Positions 32,893 to 41,198 of a stretch of DNA of 58,825 nucleotides are shown piece by piece; the first letter of the stretch is position 1; the number at the start of each line of letters is the position of its first letter. The DNA lies in contig NZ_RCVJ01000163.1 in NCBI RefSeq assembly GCF_003667505.1, positions 1 to 58,825 of the forward strand. Reading direction: 5' to 3'. Origin of the DNA: Micromonospora sp. BL4. Its GTDB lineage: Bacteria > Actinomycetota > Actinomycetes > Mycobacteriales > Micromonosporaceae. The position numbers and the translations under genes are program-made. Below the pieces are notes generated by a model. It saw only the letters and a list, made by a program, of their open reading frames with translations. It was not told where the DNA came from and did no database searches.

Positions 32893-34452
32893 GTGCGGGT
32901 GAGCGAGTCCGCCATCGAGACCGGCCGACCCCACCGGCCGGATCAGTCGTCGCCGTCGAAGCGGCCACCGACACCGGGTCCGCGCGCGCTCGGCCCGTGG
33001 CTGGTGGCCGCGGCGGTCAGCGTGACGCTGCTGCTGCTCGCGGGCCGCTACGGCTATCACCGGGACGAGCTGTACTTCCTGCTCTGCGGCCGGCACCTCG
33101 ACTGGGGCTACGTCGACCAGGGCCCGCTGGTCCCGGCGCTGGCCCGACTGCTCGACACGATCGCGCCGGGCAACCTGGTCGTGCTGCGCACCCCGTCGGC
33201 GCTGCTGGCCGGTGTCGCGGTCCTGCTGGTCGCGGCCATCGCCCGGGAGTTGGGCGCCGGCCGGGGCGGGCAGAGCTTCGCGGCGTTGCTCGCCGCGCTG
33301 TCCGGCATCGTGCTCGCCGGCGGGCACCTGCTCAGCACCACCACCGTCGACCTGCTGGTCTGGCTGGCCGCCGTGTGGTGCGCGGTGCGGCTGCTGCGCA
33401 CCGGCGACAGCCGGTGGGCGGTCGGCATCGGGCTGGCGCTCGGCGTCGGCATGCTCAACAAGCTGCTGCCCGCGCTGCTGGCCGTGGGCCTGATCGCCGG
33501 GGTGGCCATCGCCGGGCCGCGCCGGCTGCTGCGCGACCGGTGGGTGCTCGCCGCCGTCGGGATCGCCGCGCTGCTGGCCGCGCCGACCCTGATCTGGCAG
33601 GCCACGCACGGCTTTCCGCAGCTGTCGGTGGCCGCCTCGATCTCCGGCGGTGACAGCTCCTACAGTGGCCGCCTCGACGCGCTCACCCTCCAGTTCGTCA
33701 TCATCAGCCCGTACGCGGTGCCGATCTGGATCGCCGGGCTCGTCGCGTTGCTGCGCCGGCCGGCGTGGCTGGCGTACCGCCCTCTGGGCTGGGCCTGGCT
33801 GGTCGTCGTCGGCATCGTGCTGATCGCCGGCGGCAAGGGTTACTACGACGCGCCGCTGCTGCTGGTCCTGACCGCCGCCGGGGCGGCGGTCACCGCCGCC
33901 TGGGCGTCACGCGGTGCGGTCGGGCTGCGCCGGGCTCTGCTCACGGTGGCCGCGGTGCCGCTGTTGCTGCCCACCATCGTGCTGCTGCTGCCGGTGTTGC
34001 CGGCCGACCGGTTGCCCGGCTTCGTGGTGGACGTCAACTACGACGCCGGTGAGACCATCGGTTGGCCGGCGTTCGCCGACTCGGTCGCCACGGTCCACCG
34101 TGGCCTTCCGCCAGAGGAGCGCTCGCGGACGGTCATCCTGACCGGCAACTACGGCGAGGCGGGCGCGCTGGCCCGCTACGGCCCGACCCGTGATCTGCCC
34201 CGCGCGTACTCCGGGCACAACAGCATGGTCGACTTCGGCCGACCACCCGCCGACGCCGACGTGGCGATCGTCGTCGGCTGGGAACGCTCCGCCCCGCTGA
34301 ACGCCTGGTTCACCGAGTGCGCACCCGCCGGACGGGTGGACCAGCGGGTCGACGTGGACAACGACGAGAACGGCGGCCCGATCTTCGTGTGCCGGGGGCT
34401 GCGGCGTCCGTGGGCGCAGATCTGGGACACCGAGGTACGCCACGCCGGCTGA
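32893..34452 (+). CDS. GT-C (PMT/ArnT-like, GT39/83-type) glycosyltransferase
   Basis: A 519-residue membrane enzyme expected to transfer a sugar from a polyprenyl-phosphate donor on the outside of the membrane. After a short cytoplasmic lead, GYHRDELYFLLCGRHLDWGY holds the DE catalytic motif in the first external loop, and VDQGPLVP follows. About ten hydrophobic segments come next, and a soluble C-terminal part from about residue 385 to the end. GTG 32893 is used; GTG 32899 is possible. Divergent from the aldo/keto reductase. Confidence 0.88.
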   Translation: MRVSESAIETGRPHRPDQSSPSKRPPTPGPRALGPWLVAAAVSVTLLLLAGRYGYHRDELYFLLCGRHLDWGYVDQGPLVPALARLLDTIAPGNLVVLRTPSALLAGVAVLLVAAIARELGAGRGGQSFAALLAALSGIVLAGGHLLSTTTVDLLVWLAAVWCAVRLLRTGDSRWAVGIGLALGVGMLNKLLPALLAVGLIAGVAIAGPRRLLRDRWVLAAVGIAALLAAPTLIWQATHGFPQLSVAASISGGDSSYSGRLDALTLQFVIISPYAVPIWIAGLVALLRRPAWLAYRPLGWAWLVVVGIVLIAGGKGYYDAPLLLVLTAAGAAVTAAWASRGAVGLRRALLTVAAVPLLLPTIVLLLPVLPADRLPGFVVDVNYDAGETIGWPAFADSVATVHRGLPPEERSRTVILTGNYGEAGALARYGPTRDLPRAYSGHNSMVDFGRPPADADVAIVVGWERSAPLNAWFTECAPAGRVDQRVDVDNDENGGPIFVCRGLRRPWAQIWDTEVRHAG

Positions 34453-34460
34453 CCGCGACG

Positions 34461-34946
34461 TCAGTTGTCGTTGGCGCCGGTCAGCCAGGCGCGTACCGCG
34501 GGCAGTGCCTCGGGGCCCGAGTCGGTGCCGACGTCGCGGGCGAGATCGGCGATCGTGACCGCGGCGAGTGCCTGACGCCACGCCTCCTCGGCGGTCCACA
34601 TGGCCCGGGCGACCGGGCACGCCCTGGTGCAGGCGTTGGCCGGGGTCGCCAGCGGGCCGCGTTGCCGGATCTCGGTGCAGACGAAGGCGGGCCCGGGACC
34701 GTCGACGGCCCGCACCACGTCGAGCAACGTGATGCTCTCCGGTGCGCGGGTCAGCGCGTAGCCACCGGCCTTGCCCTGCACGGAGTGGATGAGGCCGGCG
34801 CGGGCGAGCGACTGGAGCTGCTTGGCGAGGTAGCTGCCGGAGACGTCGTGCAGCTCCGCGAGCCGCGCCGCCGGGACGGGCCTGCTGCTGACCGTGAGGA
34901 CGACGCAGCAGTGCAGCGCCCATTCGACCCCGCCGGACATTTTCAT
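34461..34946 (-). CDS. rsrR: Rrf2-family iron-sulfur redox regulator, RsrR-like
   Basis: 161 residues: an N-terminal winged helix (MKMSGGVEWALHC...) with recognition part DVSGSYLAKQLQSLARAGL and wing KAGGYALTR. Cysteines C90, C106 and C110 form an iron-sulfur-binding loop. Strikingly, E8, W9 and H12 occupy the positions reported for Streptomyces RsrR, whose [2Fe-2S] cluster uses Glu, His and Cys ligands and senses redox change. The neighbour across the spacer is an NmrA-like oxidoreductase, the same arrangement as the rsrR locus (sven6563/sven6562, from memory). The symbol is by analogy and is not proven. Confidence 0.85.
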   Translation of the reverse strand: MKMSGGVEWALHCCVVLTVSSRPVPAARLAELHDVSGSYLAKQLQSLARAGLIHSVQGKAGGYALTRAPESITLLDVVRAVDGPGPAFVCTEIRQRGPLATPANACTRACPVARAMWTAEEAWRQALAAVTIADLARDVGTDSGPEALPAVRAWLTGANDN

Positions 34947-34967
34947 CGCATCACCCTAGCCACCCCG

Positions 34968-34994
34968 ATACTCGGACCCCTCGTGTCCGAGTAT
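34968..34994. promoter_or_regulatory. RsrR-type operator, site 1
   Basis: ATACTCGGAC (34968-34977), 7-base spacer, GTCCGAGTAT (34985-34994): perfect 10-bp inverted repeat, 21 bases before the Rrf2 start. Its overall span is close to the 11-3-11 bp motif described for RsrR. Confidence 0.82.
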
Positions 34995-34998
34995 AGTT

Positions 34999-35019
34999 CT
35001 CGGACATAAGAAGTCCGAG
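34999..35019. promoter_or_regulatory. RsrR-type operator, site 2
   Basis: CTCGGAC (34999-35005), 7-base spacer, GTCCGAG (35013-35019). Same half-sites and same spacing as site 1, centred 28 bases further on, toward the NmrA-like gene. Confidence 0.78.
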
Positions 35020-35087
35020 TATCGGCCGGGCTGCCAACGAGGGCCGGACAAACGGGCTGCAATCCCTCCAGGGAAGGTGGAACGAAC

Positions 35088-35822
35088 ATGAAGATCGCCG
35101 TGATGGGCGGGACCGGCCTCATCGGGTCCCAGGTCGTCGAGATCCTGCGGGCAGCCGGGCACGACGCGGTGCCGCACTCGCAGTCGACCGGGGTCGACCT
35201 CCTCACCGGGCAGGGTCTGCCCGAGGCGCTCAAGGGCGCCGAGGTCGTCGTCAACCTGACGAACTCGCCGACCTTCGACGAGGCCTCCCCCGCCTTCTTC
35301 CAGACGACCATGGACAACCTCCTGGCCGCCGCCGAGCAGGCCGGCGTCGGGCACGCGGTGGTGCTCTCGATCGTGGGCGTCGACCTGGTCCCCGACCTGG
35401 CCTACTACCGCGCCAAGGTCCTCCAGGAGGACATCCTCAAGGCCGGTCCCGTCCCCTACTCAATCGTCCGCGCCACTCAGTTCTTCGAGTTCATGGGGGC
35501 GGTGATGTCCTGGACCGCCGACGAGAACACCGTCCGCCTGCCCAGCAACCCGCTGCAGCCGATCGCGGCGGCCGACGTCGCCCAGGCCGTCGCCGACGTC
35601 AGCATGGGCGCTCCCCTGCGGGGCATCCGCAACATCGCCGGCCCCGACGTCTTCCCGCTCGACGAGCTGGGCCGGATCACCCTCGCCGCCCAGGGCGACA
35701 AGCGCACCGTCACCACCGACGACAGCGCCGGCATGTTCGCGGCAGCGCCCGCCGACGCGCTGGTCGCCCCGGACGACGCCGTGCTCGCGCCCACCTCGTA
35801 CCGGGACTGGCTCGCCCGCTGA
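35088..35822 (+). CDS. NmrA-like NAD(P)-binding oxidoreductase
   Basis: 244 residues. The N-terminal Rossmann motif GGTGLIG (residues 7-13) and the atypical-SDR body (VVVNLTNSPTFDEASP, HAVVLSIVGVD, YYRAKVLQEDILKAG and YSIVRATQFFEF) match NmrA/SDR_a5-type proteins. The Y-x3-K pair is present in YYRAK. Divergent from the RsrR-like regulator, with two matching palindromes between them, so expression should follow the redox state of that regulator. A downstream hairpin ends the transcript. Confidence 0.9.
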   Translation: MKIAVMGGTGLIGSQVVEILRAAGHDAVPHSQSTGVDLLTGQGLPEALKGAEVVVNLTNSPTFDEASPAFFQTTMDNLLAAAEQAGVGHAVVLSIVGVDLVPDLAYYRAKVLQEDILKAGPVPYSIVRATQFFEFMGAVMSWTADENTVRLPSNPLQPIAAADVAQAVADVSMGAPLRGIRNIAGPDVFPLDELGRITLAAQGDKRTVTTDDSAGMFAAAPADALVAPDDAVLAPTSYRDWLAR

Positions 35823-35839
35823 CCCTGGCGACCAGGGCG

Positions 35840-35877
35840 GTCCGGCGTCGCGGCGATCGATCGTCCCGACGCCGGAC
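35840..35877 (+). terminator. Terminator after the NmrA-like gene
   Basis: GTCCGGCGTCG (35840-35850) / CGACGCCGGAC (35867-35877), a perfect 11-bp inverted repeat with a 16-base loop, 18 bases past the stop codon. Confidence 0.65.
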
Positions 35878-35973
35878 ACCGCGCACGGGCCACGGCTGGT
35901 ACCCACGCGGTTCTTCGGACGGACCGCGCCGTCAGCGGGGCCCTGCCGCGATGGGTCGGCCTACACTCGGCCC

Positions 35974-36597
35974 ATGGCCACGGCGGGACTGCTCCTCGCG
36001 GCCGGTGCCGGCCGCCGGATCGGCATGCCGAAGGCCCTCCTGTCGTACCGGGATCGGCCCCTGGTGGAGCACGCCGCGGCGATCCTCGCGGCGGCCGGCT
36101 GCCGGCCGGTCGTGGTGGTGCTCGGCGCGCAGGCCGACCGGGTCCGCGCCCTGGCTCGGCTGCCCGCCGCGGTGCTCAACGACGACTGGGCGACCGGCAT
36201 GGGCTCGTCTCTGCGGGCCGGACTGTCCGCCCTGACGTCCGGCACCGCCGTGGCGGCCGTGGTCACGCTGGTCGACATGCCCGGCCTGACCCCTCAGGCG
36301 GTCCGCCGGGTGGCCCGGAACGCCACCGCCGACTCCCTCGCGGTGGCCACCTATCAGGACGGACGTCCCGGACATCCGGTGCTGCTCGGCCGGCACCACT
36401 GGGCCGGCGCCGCCGCGGCGGCGATCGGGGACCGGGGCGCGCGCGACTACCTGCGCGCGCAGGGCGCGGCCGTGCGGTTGGTGCCCTGCGCCGACGTCGC
36501 CGACGACACCGACGTGGACCTGCCCGAACAGGCCGTCGGCTACGGGCTGACCGGGGGTACGGCGGACGCCTGGCGCGCGAGCCCTCGGCTAGAGTGA
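35974..36597 (+). CDS. MobA/MocA-like nucleotidyltransferase
   Basis: A 207-residue NTP transferase. The nucleotide-binding signature LLLAAGAGRRIGMPKALL is at residues 6-23, with NDDWATGMGSSLRAGL and VTLVDMPGLT (metal-binding Asp) following, as in molybdopterin cytidylyltransferase MocA. The C-terminal AGAAAAAIGDRGARDYLRA segment also fits. No xanthine dehydrogenase genes are adjacent in the window, so the molybdenum link is family inference. An HNH nuclease gene begins 4 bases after its stop codon. Confidence 0.88.
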   Translation: MATAGLLLAAGAGRRIGMPKALLSYRDRPLVEHAAAILAAAGCRPVVVVLGAQADRVRALARLPAAVLNDDWATGMGSSLRAGLSALTSGTAVAAVVTLVDMPGLTPQAVRRVARNATADSLAVATYQDGRPGHPVLLGRHHWAGAAAAAIGDRGARDYLRAQGAAVRLVPCADVADDTDVDLPEQAVGYGLTGGTADAWRASPRLE

Positions 36598-36601
36598 CGG
36601 C

Positions 36602-37102
36602 GTGCTCAGCAGGGTCAGCGGTCTGTCTCGGCATTTCACCGAGGACAGTCTCCGCCGATATCTCCTGGAGCGTGCGGTCCGAGAGGCCGGCGGCTGCCTG
36701 ATCATCCGTGGCTACGGCACGCGGCGCGGTGTCTACCAGAAGGTCGCGGGCCGGGCCTGGGCACACATCGCCGCTTATGCGGCCTTCGTCGGCGGCTACG
36801 ACCCCGACCTGGACGTCGACCACATCTGCGACGTCCGGGACTGCGTGGAGCCCACCCATCTGCGGCAGGTCAGTCGCGCGGAGAGCTGCCGGACACGGGC
36901 GCAGCGGTCGACCTGTCGCAACGGGCACGACCGCGAGGTCGACGAATCGACGGGGCGATACCGGCGGACGTGTCGCGCCTGCAACCGGGACAGTCAGCGC
37001 CGGTGGCGCGAGCGCCAGGCCGCCGAGGTGGCAATGGCCCGCGCGGCGTACGTCCCGAGCCAGGAGCGGGCGGCGGCGTCGCCCGTGTCGGACGGGGCCT
37101 GA
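36602..37102 (+). CDS. HNH endonuclease-like protein with C-terminal zinc ribbon
   Basis: 166 residues from GTG 36602. Central HNH_3-type core: AHIAAYAAFVGG, DVDHICDVRDCVEPTHL, with the DH pair and a Cys-bearing loop. A CRNGHD...CRAC (Cys/His) cluster follows at about 104-128 and an Arg-rich tail at RRWRERQ. It resembles small phage or free-standing HNH nucleases. No intron, phage or restriction genes are next to it. Translation may be coupled to the preceding transferase gene; the link is probably accidental. Confidence 0.85.
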   Translation: MLSRVSGLSRHFTEDSLRRYLLERAVREAGGCLIIRGYGTRRGVYQKVAGRAWAHIAAYAAFVGGYDPDLDVDHICDVRDCVEPTHLRQVSRAESCRTRAQRSTCRNGHDREVDESTGRYRRTCRACNRDSQRRWRERQAAEVAMARAAYVPSQERAAASPVSDGA

Positions 37103-37170
37103 AGAACGGACCCGTTCAGCGGCTGCGCCCACCCTGGTCTTGAAAACTCGCGAAAAATATCGCGGTGGGA

Positions 37171-37197
37171 TGTCGAGAACCGCAGAGCGGCTCCGTC
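37171..37197 (+). promoter_or_regulatory. Putative ECF42-dependent promoter
   Basis: TGTCGA (37171-37176), 17-base spacer, CGTC (37194-37197). This fits the ECF42 group consensus (-35 TGTCGA, -10 CGA/TC, from memory of Streptomyces work). It lies 48 bases before the DGPF gene start, so the sigma factor would drive its own operon. Confidence 0.7.
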
Positions 37198-37245
37198 CCC
37201 GGAGCGAACACGGCCAGAATGGCCGTACCTGATCAAGGAGACATG

Positions 37246-37653
37246 ATGGCCAAGTACCTGCTGCTCAAGCACTACCGCGGCGCCCCGGCTGCCGTCAACG
37301 ACGTGCCGATGGACCAGTGGAGCCAGGAGGAGATCTCGGCCCACATGCAGTACATGAACGACTTCGCCGCTCGGCTCGAGGGCACCGGCGAGTTCGTCGA
37401 CGGTCAGGCGCTCTCCCCGGAGGGGACGTTCGTTCGCTACGACGGCGAGGGGCGGCCGCCGGTCACCGATGGTCCGTTCGCGGAGACCAAGGACCTGATC
37501 GCCGGCTGGATGGTGATCGACGTGGAGACCTACGACCGCGCGATCGAGCTGGCCGGTGAGCTGTCCGCCGCTCCGGGCGCGGGTGGTAAGCCGATCCACG
37601 AGTGGCTCGAGGTGCGCCCGTTCTACGGCGTGCAGCCGACGGCCACCGAGTGA
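37246..37653 (+). CDS. DGPF/YCII-family protein, ECF42 partner
   Basis: 135 residues starting MAKYLLLKHYRGAP; ATG 37246 is chosen because AAGGAG at 37235-37240 is 5 bases away, while ATG 37243 is too close. The family motif TDGPFAETKDLIAGWMVIDV is complete. Such proteins are the standard genomic partners and targets of ECF42 sigma factors; their own activity is not known. The gene ends within the GTGA overlap with the sigma gene, so both are translated together. Confidence 0.9.
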   Translation: MAKYLLLKHYRGAPAAVNDVPMDQWSQEEISAHMQYMNDFAARLEGTGEFVDGQALSPEGTFVRYDGEGRPPVTDGPFAETKDLIAGWMVIDVETYDRAIELAGELSAAPGAGGKPIHEWLEVRPFYGVQPTATE

Positions 37654-38795
37654 ACGAGTCGCTGCTGCGGGAGCTGGTGCCCGCGGTCATCGGCGTCCTC
37701 GTCCGCCGCGGAGCCGACTTCGCGGCGGCCGAGGACGCCGTGCAGGACGCCCTGGTCGAGGCCGTACGCGGGTGGCCGGACGACTCGCCGCGGGACCCCA
37801 AGGGCTGGTTGGTCACGGTGGCGTGGCGCAAGTTCCTCGACGCCGTGCGCGCCGACGCCTCCCGGCGGCGGCGAGAGGAACTGGTCGAGGCCGAGCCCAC
37901 GCCCGACCTGGGTACGGCGGTGGACGACACCCTTCAGCTGTACTTTCTGTGCGCGCACCCGTCCCTGACACCGGCCTCGGCCGTCGCGCTCACGTTGCGT
38001 GCGGTCGGCGGTCTGACCACACGGCAGATCGCACGGGCCTACCTCGTGCCCGAGGCGACCATGGCCCAACGCATCAGCAGGGCCAAGCGGACCGTCTCCA
38101 CCGTCCGATTCGACCAGCCCGGTGACGTCACCACCGTGCTGCGCGTGCTCTACCTGGTCTTCAACGAGGGCTACTCCGGCGACGTCGACCTCGCCGCCGA
38201 GGCGATCCGGCTCACTCGCCAGCTGGCGGCCAGGACCAACCAGGAGGAGGTCGCGGGCCTGCTGGCGCTCATGCTGCTCCACCACGCACGACGACCGGCA
38301 CGGATCGGCGCCGACGGCAGGCTTGTGCCGCTCGCCGAGCAGGACCGCGGCCTGTGGAACACCCGACTGATCAGCGAGGGCGTCGACGTGCTCCAGGCCG
38401 CCCTCGCCCGCGACCGCCTGGGCGAGTTCCAGGCCCAGGCGGCCATCGTCGCGCTCCACGCCGACGCCCAGACGGTCGAGGAGACCGACTGGGTGCAGAT
38501 CGTCGAGTGGTACGACGAACTGGTGCGGCTCACCGACAGCCCGGTGGCCCGCCTCAACCGGGCCGTCGCGGTCGGCGAGGCCGACGGCCCACGGGCCGGC
38601 CTGGCCGCCCTGGCGGGGCTCGACCCCTCGCTGCCGCGGCACGGCGCCGTCGTCGCATACCTGCACGAGCGCGATGGTGATGTAGTCACCGCGGCGCGGC
38701 TCTACGCCCAGGCCGCCCGATCGGCGCCCAACATCCCCGAACGTGACCACCTCATGCGACAGGCCGCCCGGCTCAACGCGCAGCTGCGCGGGTGA
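37650..38795 (+). CDS. ECF42-group RNA polymerase sigma factor with C-terminal TPR extension
   Basis: 381 residues from GTG 37650, overlapping the DGPF stop codon by 4 bases. Sigma region 2 (RRGADFAAAEDAVQDALVEA, DPKGWLVTVAWRKFLDAVR) and region 4 (LTTRQIARAYLVPEATMAQR) are intact. A large C-terminal extension carries YLVFNEGYSGDVDLA, WYDELVRLTDSPVARLNRAVAV and a helical TPR-like tail. In this group the extension controls the sigma factor in place of an anti-sigma factor. It probably regulates its own operon through the promoter at 37171-37197; the inducing signal is unknown. Confidence 0.92.
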   Translation: MNESLLRELVPAVIGVLVRRGADFAAAEDAVQDALVEAVRGWPDDSPRDPKGWLVTVAWRKFLDAVRADASRRRREELVEAEPTPDLGTAVDDTLQLYFLCAHPSLTPASAVALTLRAVGGLTTRQIARAYLVPEATMAQRISRAKRTVSTVRFDQPGDVTTVLRVLYLVFNEGYSGDVDLAAEAIRLTRQLAARTNQEEVAGLLALMLLHHARRPARIGADGRLVPLAEQDRGLWNTRLISEGVDVLQAALARDRLGEFQAQAAIVALHADAQTVEETDWVQIVEWYDELVRLTDSPVARLNRAVAVGEADGPRAGLAALAGLDPSLPRHGAVVAYLHERDGDVVTAARLYAQAARSAPNIPERDHLMRQAARLNAQLRG

Positions 38796-39236
38796 GCGAC
38801 GAACCCGGACCCACGGCGGGTGCTCGGGTCATGGGTCTGGCGCGGCGTTGGTGACCGTGTCCGGCAGCGTCCCAGGGCGTCGAGGATGCCGCAGCACACC
38901 ATTCTGACGCGTTACGCACAAGAACTGTCATTATGATGCATGCACGCTATGCCCCTTATGTGGCGATGCATTATCGGATTATCGTTAATGGTAAACCGGT
39001 AATCGAGCTTCAGCCTCGAACAGCTGCGGCACGGACTGTCGGTTCGCGGCCGAGTCGGCCAGTCGGCTCCGGCGTGGTCGGCGGAAGGTCGGCGGTTTCC
39101 CAGAACGACATGACGAGCCGGGCCGAGCATCGTCGGGCGGGCGCGTGTCTCGGCATGAGATCCGCCTGGGTCTTGACGTCAGCTCAGATCAGCAACAACC
39201 GGTTGGAGGCAACGACGTCTGGTCCACGCGCCCCGG
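38796..39236. other. Gene-free stretch with an AT-rich patch
   Basis: No convincing gene is seen in 441 bases. Bases 38930-39010 are far less GC-rich than the rest of the window (many TTAT, ATTA and ATGCAT) and include the near-repeat ATGATGCAT / ATGCATTAT as imperfect inverted copies. An open frame from 38933 (MMHARYAPYVAMHYRI...) has unusual composition and no recognisable motif. It may be a relic of inserted DNA or the regulatory end of a lost gene. Confidence 0.5.
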
Positions 39237-41138
39237 TCAGGGCAGGAGCCAGCGATCAAACCAGGCGCGGGTCCGGCGCAGGACGTCGAGTTGGTGGTTG
39301 CGTTCCCGGATCGAGTGGCCCTCTCGCGGGTAGATCACGAACTCGTGCTCGACGTCGAAGTGGCGCAGCGCCCGGTGGAGGTACACGGCCTGTCCGAGGG
39401 GAACGTTCGTGTCCTCGGCGCCGTGCATGATGAGCACCGGAGTGCGGATGTGGCTGGCGAAGGAGATCGGGCTGACCGCGTCATGCGGGTGTGGGCCGAC
39501 GCCGGACCAGCCGGTGCTGCCACCCAGCGCGGCTTCGAACTGGCCGTTCTCCCCGGTCGCGGCGAGCATGCCCCAGTCGACGATGCCGGCGCCGACCAGC
39601 GCGGCGCGGAAACGGTCGGTCTGGCCGACGGCCCAGGCGGACATGAAGCCACCGTGGCTCCAGCCGGCGATGCCCAGCCGGTCGGGATCGGCGACGCCCT
39701 CGGCGATGAGCAGGTCGATGCCGGTCAGGATGTCGGTCCACTCCTGCTGCCCGACCCGGCCGGCGACGCTGGCGGCGAACCGGTGGCCATGGCCCTGGCC
39801 GCCGCGCGGGTTCGGTAGCAGGACCGCGTAGCCGGCGGCGGCCAGCCACTGCGCGCTGGGAAACCAGAACAACTGGCAACGATCGGCGTAGCGATCGTAC
39901 GGGCCTCCGTGCACGATCGTGACCAGCGGGAACGGGCCATCCGACGCGGTTTTTCCCACCGGCAGTACGAGCAGGCCGTCCAGGTCGAGGCCGTCGGCGG
40001 CGCGGTAGGCCAGCGGTTGTTGCGTGCCGAGTGCGATGCCGTCCAGTTCCGGGCGGGTGTTGGTGATTCTTCGCAGCGGGCCGGTGGGCGGTCCGATGTG
40101 AACGTTCGGGCGCTGATAGCGGGTACCGGTAAGCACCGCGATCTCGTCGCCGGCAGGGGTGGTGGCGAGGTTGTCGAGGCGTCCGGGGTGATGCGACAGG
40201 GTCGTGAGGTCTTTGGCGTCGAGCCGGGCCAGGGTGGTGTTCAGGCCGTCGGCGAACACCACCAGCGGGGCGGCATCGGTCTGGCAGAGGGTGGTGGGGC
40301 ACATCGAGAGACCAGCGGTGCGGTTGCGGAGGACGCGGCTGTTCACGGCCAGGTCGAACACGGCGGTGCCGGCGTGCAGAACCGGTGGGGTGAGCGCGAG
40401 GTAACCGACGTGCCAACCGTCCTCGCCCGGCCACCAGGCAAGAGATCGTGCGTCCACCCCGACCGGTCCGAGGTTCTCCGCGGTCCCGGTCGTGGGGTCG
40501 AACAGGTGCAGTTGGCCGGTGCGCGGGCCGTAGTCGTTGTCGGCGCTGCCCCCGGTCAGCACGGCAAGTGGACCGCCGTCGGGACGTTGCCGCACCTCCA
40601 CGACGTGCCGGTCACCGAACACATCCGGGGTGGTGACCCGCCCGGTGCGCAGGTCGAGCAGGCGCAACCGGGCACGCGGTTCGCGCTCACCGACGACAAT
40701 GGCGTCGTCGCGGTCCCGGGCGCGGCGCGCGTCCTGCTCGGTGGGTTCGTCCTCGGCGAGCAGAGCGACCAGGTCGGGGTCGGCGAGCGGCAGGTGGTCG
40801 ATGACGCCGGCGCGCCAACTGGTCAGCGTGGTCGTCGTGCCGGCGGCGAGGGTGAGCCCGTGCAGTTGCGAGGTACCGCGGTCGGCGCGGTCGGACAGGA
40901 AGAACAGCGTCTCCGAGTCGGCCGACCAGCGTGGCCGGGACTCGGTCGCGGTGTCGGCGGTCGCCCGACGCGACGCGGCCGCGCCATCGGTGTCGACGAG
41001 CCAGAGTTCGGTGTCGAGGTGGTCACCGGTCCGGCTGACGGGAGCGAGGACGTAGCAGAGCAGGCGCCCGTTCGGGGCGAGCGCCGGGGTCTGTGGGTCA
41101 CGACCATCGACCACGAGTTCGGCGGTCAGACCTGTCAT
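39237..41138 (-). CDS. S9 prolyl oligopeptidase-family peptidase
   Basis: A 633-residue two-domain serine peptidase. Residues 1-370 are beta-propeller-like (repeated RPRWSADSETLFFLS, SLAWWPGEDG blocks); the alpha/beta hydrolase domain follows. The triad is S494 in GWSHGG, D576 in GAEDTNVP and H608 in REGHSI. No signal peptide, so cytosolic. It resembles acylaminoacyl-peptidases or dipeptidyl-peptidase-like S9 members; the precise specificity is unknown. Confidence 0.93.
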   Translation of the reverse strand: MTGLTAELVVDGRDPQTPALAPNGRLLCYVLAPVSRTGDHLDTELWLVDTDGAAASRRATADTATESRPRWSADSETLFFLSDRADRGTSQLHGLTLAAGTTTTLTSWRAGVIDHLPLADPDLVALLAEDEPTEQDARRARDRDDAIVVGEREPRARLRLLDLRTGRVTTPDVFGDRHVVEVRQRPDGGPLAVLTGGSADNDYGPRTGQLHLFDPTTGTAENLGPVGVDARSLAWWPGEDGWHVGYLALTPPVLHAGTAVFDLAVNSRVLRNRTAGLSMCPTTLCQTDAAPLVVFADGLNTTLARLDAKDLTTLSHHPGRLDNLATTPAGDEIAVLTGTRYQRPNVHIGPPTGPLRRITNTRPELDGIALGTQQPLAYRAADGLDLDGLLVLPVGKTASDGPFPLVTIVHGGPYDRYADRCQLFWFPSAQWLAAAGYAVLLPNPRGGQGHGHRFAASVAGRVGQQEWTDILTGIDLLIAEGVADPDRLGIAGWSHGGFMSAWAVGQTDRFRAALVGAGIVDWGMLAATGENGQFEAALGGSTGWSGVGPHPHDAVSPISFASHIRTPVLIMHGAEDTNVPLGQAVYLHRALRHFDVEHEFVIYPREGHSIRERNHQLDVLRRTRAWFDRWLLP

Positions 41139-41198
41139 GCGATCAGTCTGTCAGCACACGTTGACCCTCGACGAGGTTGAGCCTCGACCATCTGCGGC

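Noticed and set aside
38933..39430. Open frame MMHARYAPYVAMHYRI...
   Set aside because: No ribosome site, unusual composition and overlap with the antisense of the S9 peptidase C-terminus; not called as a gene.
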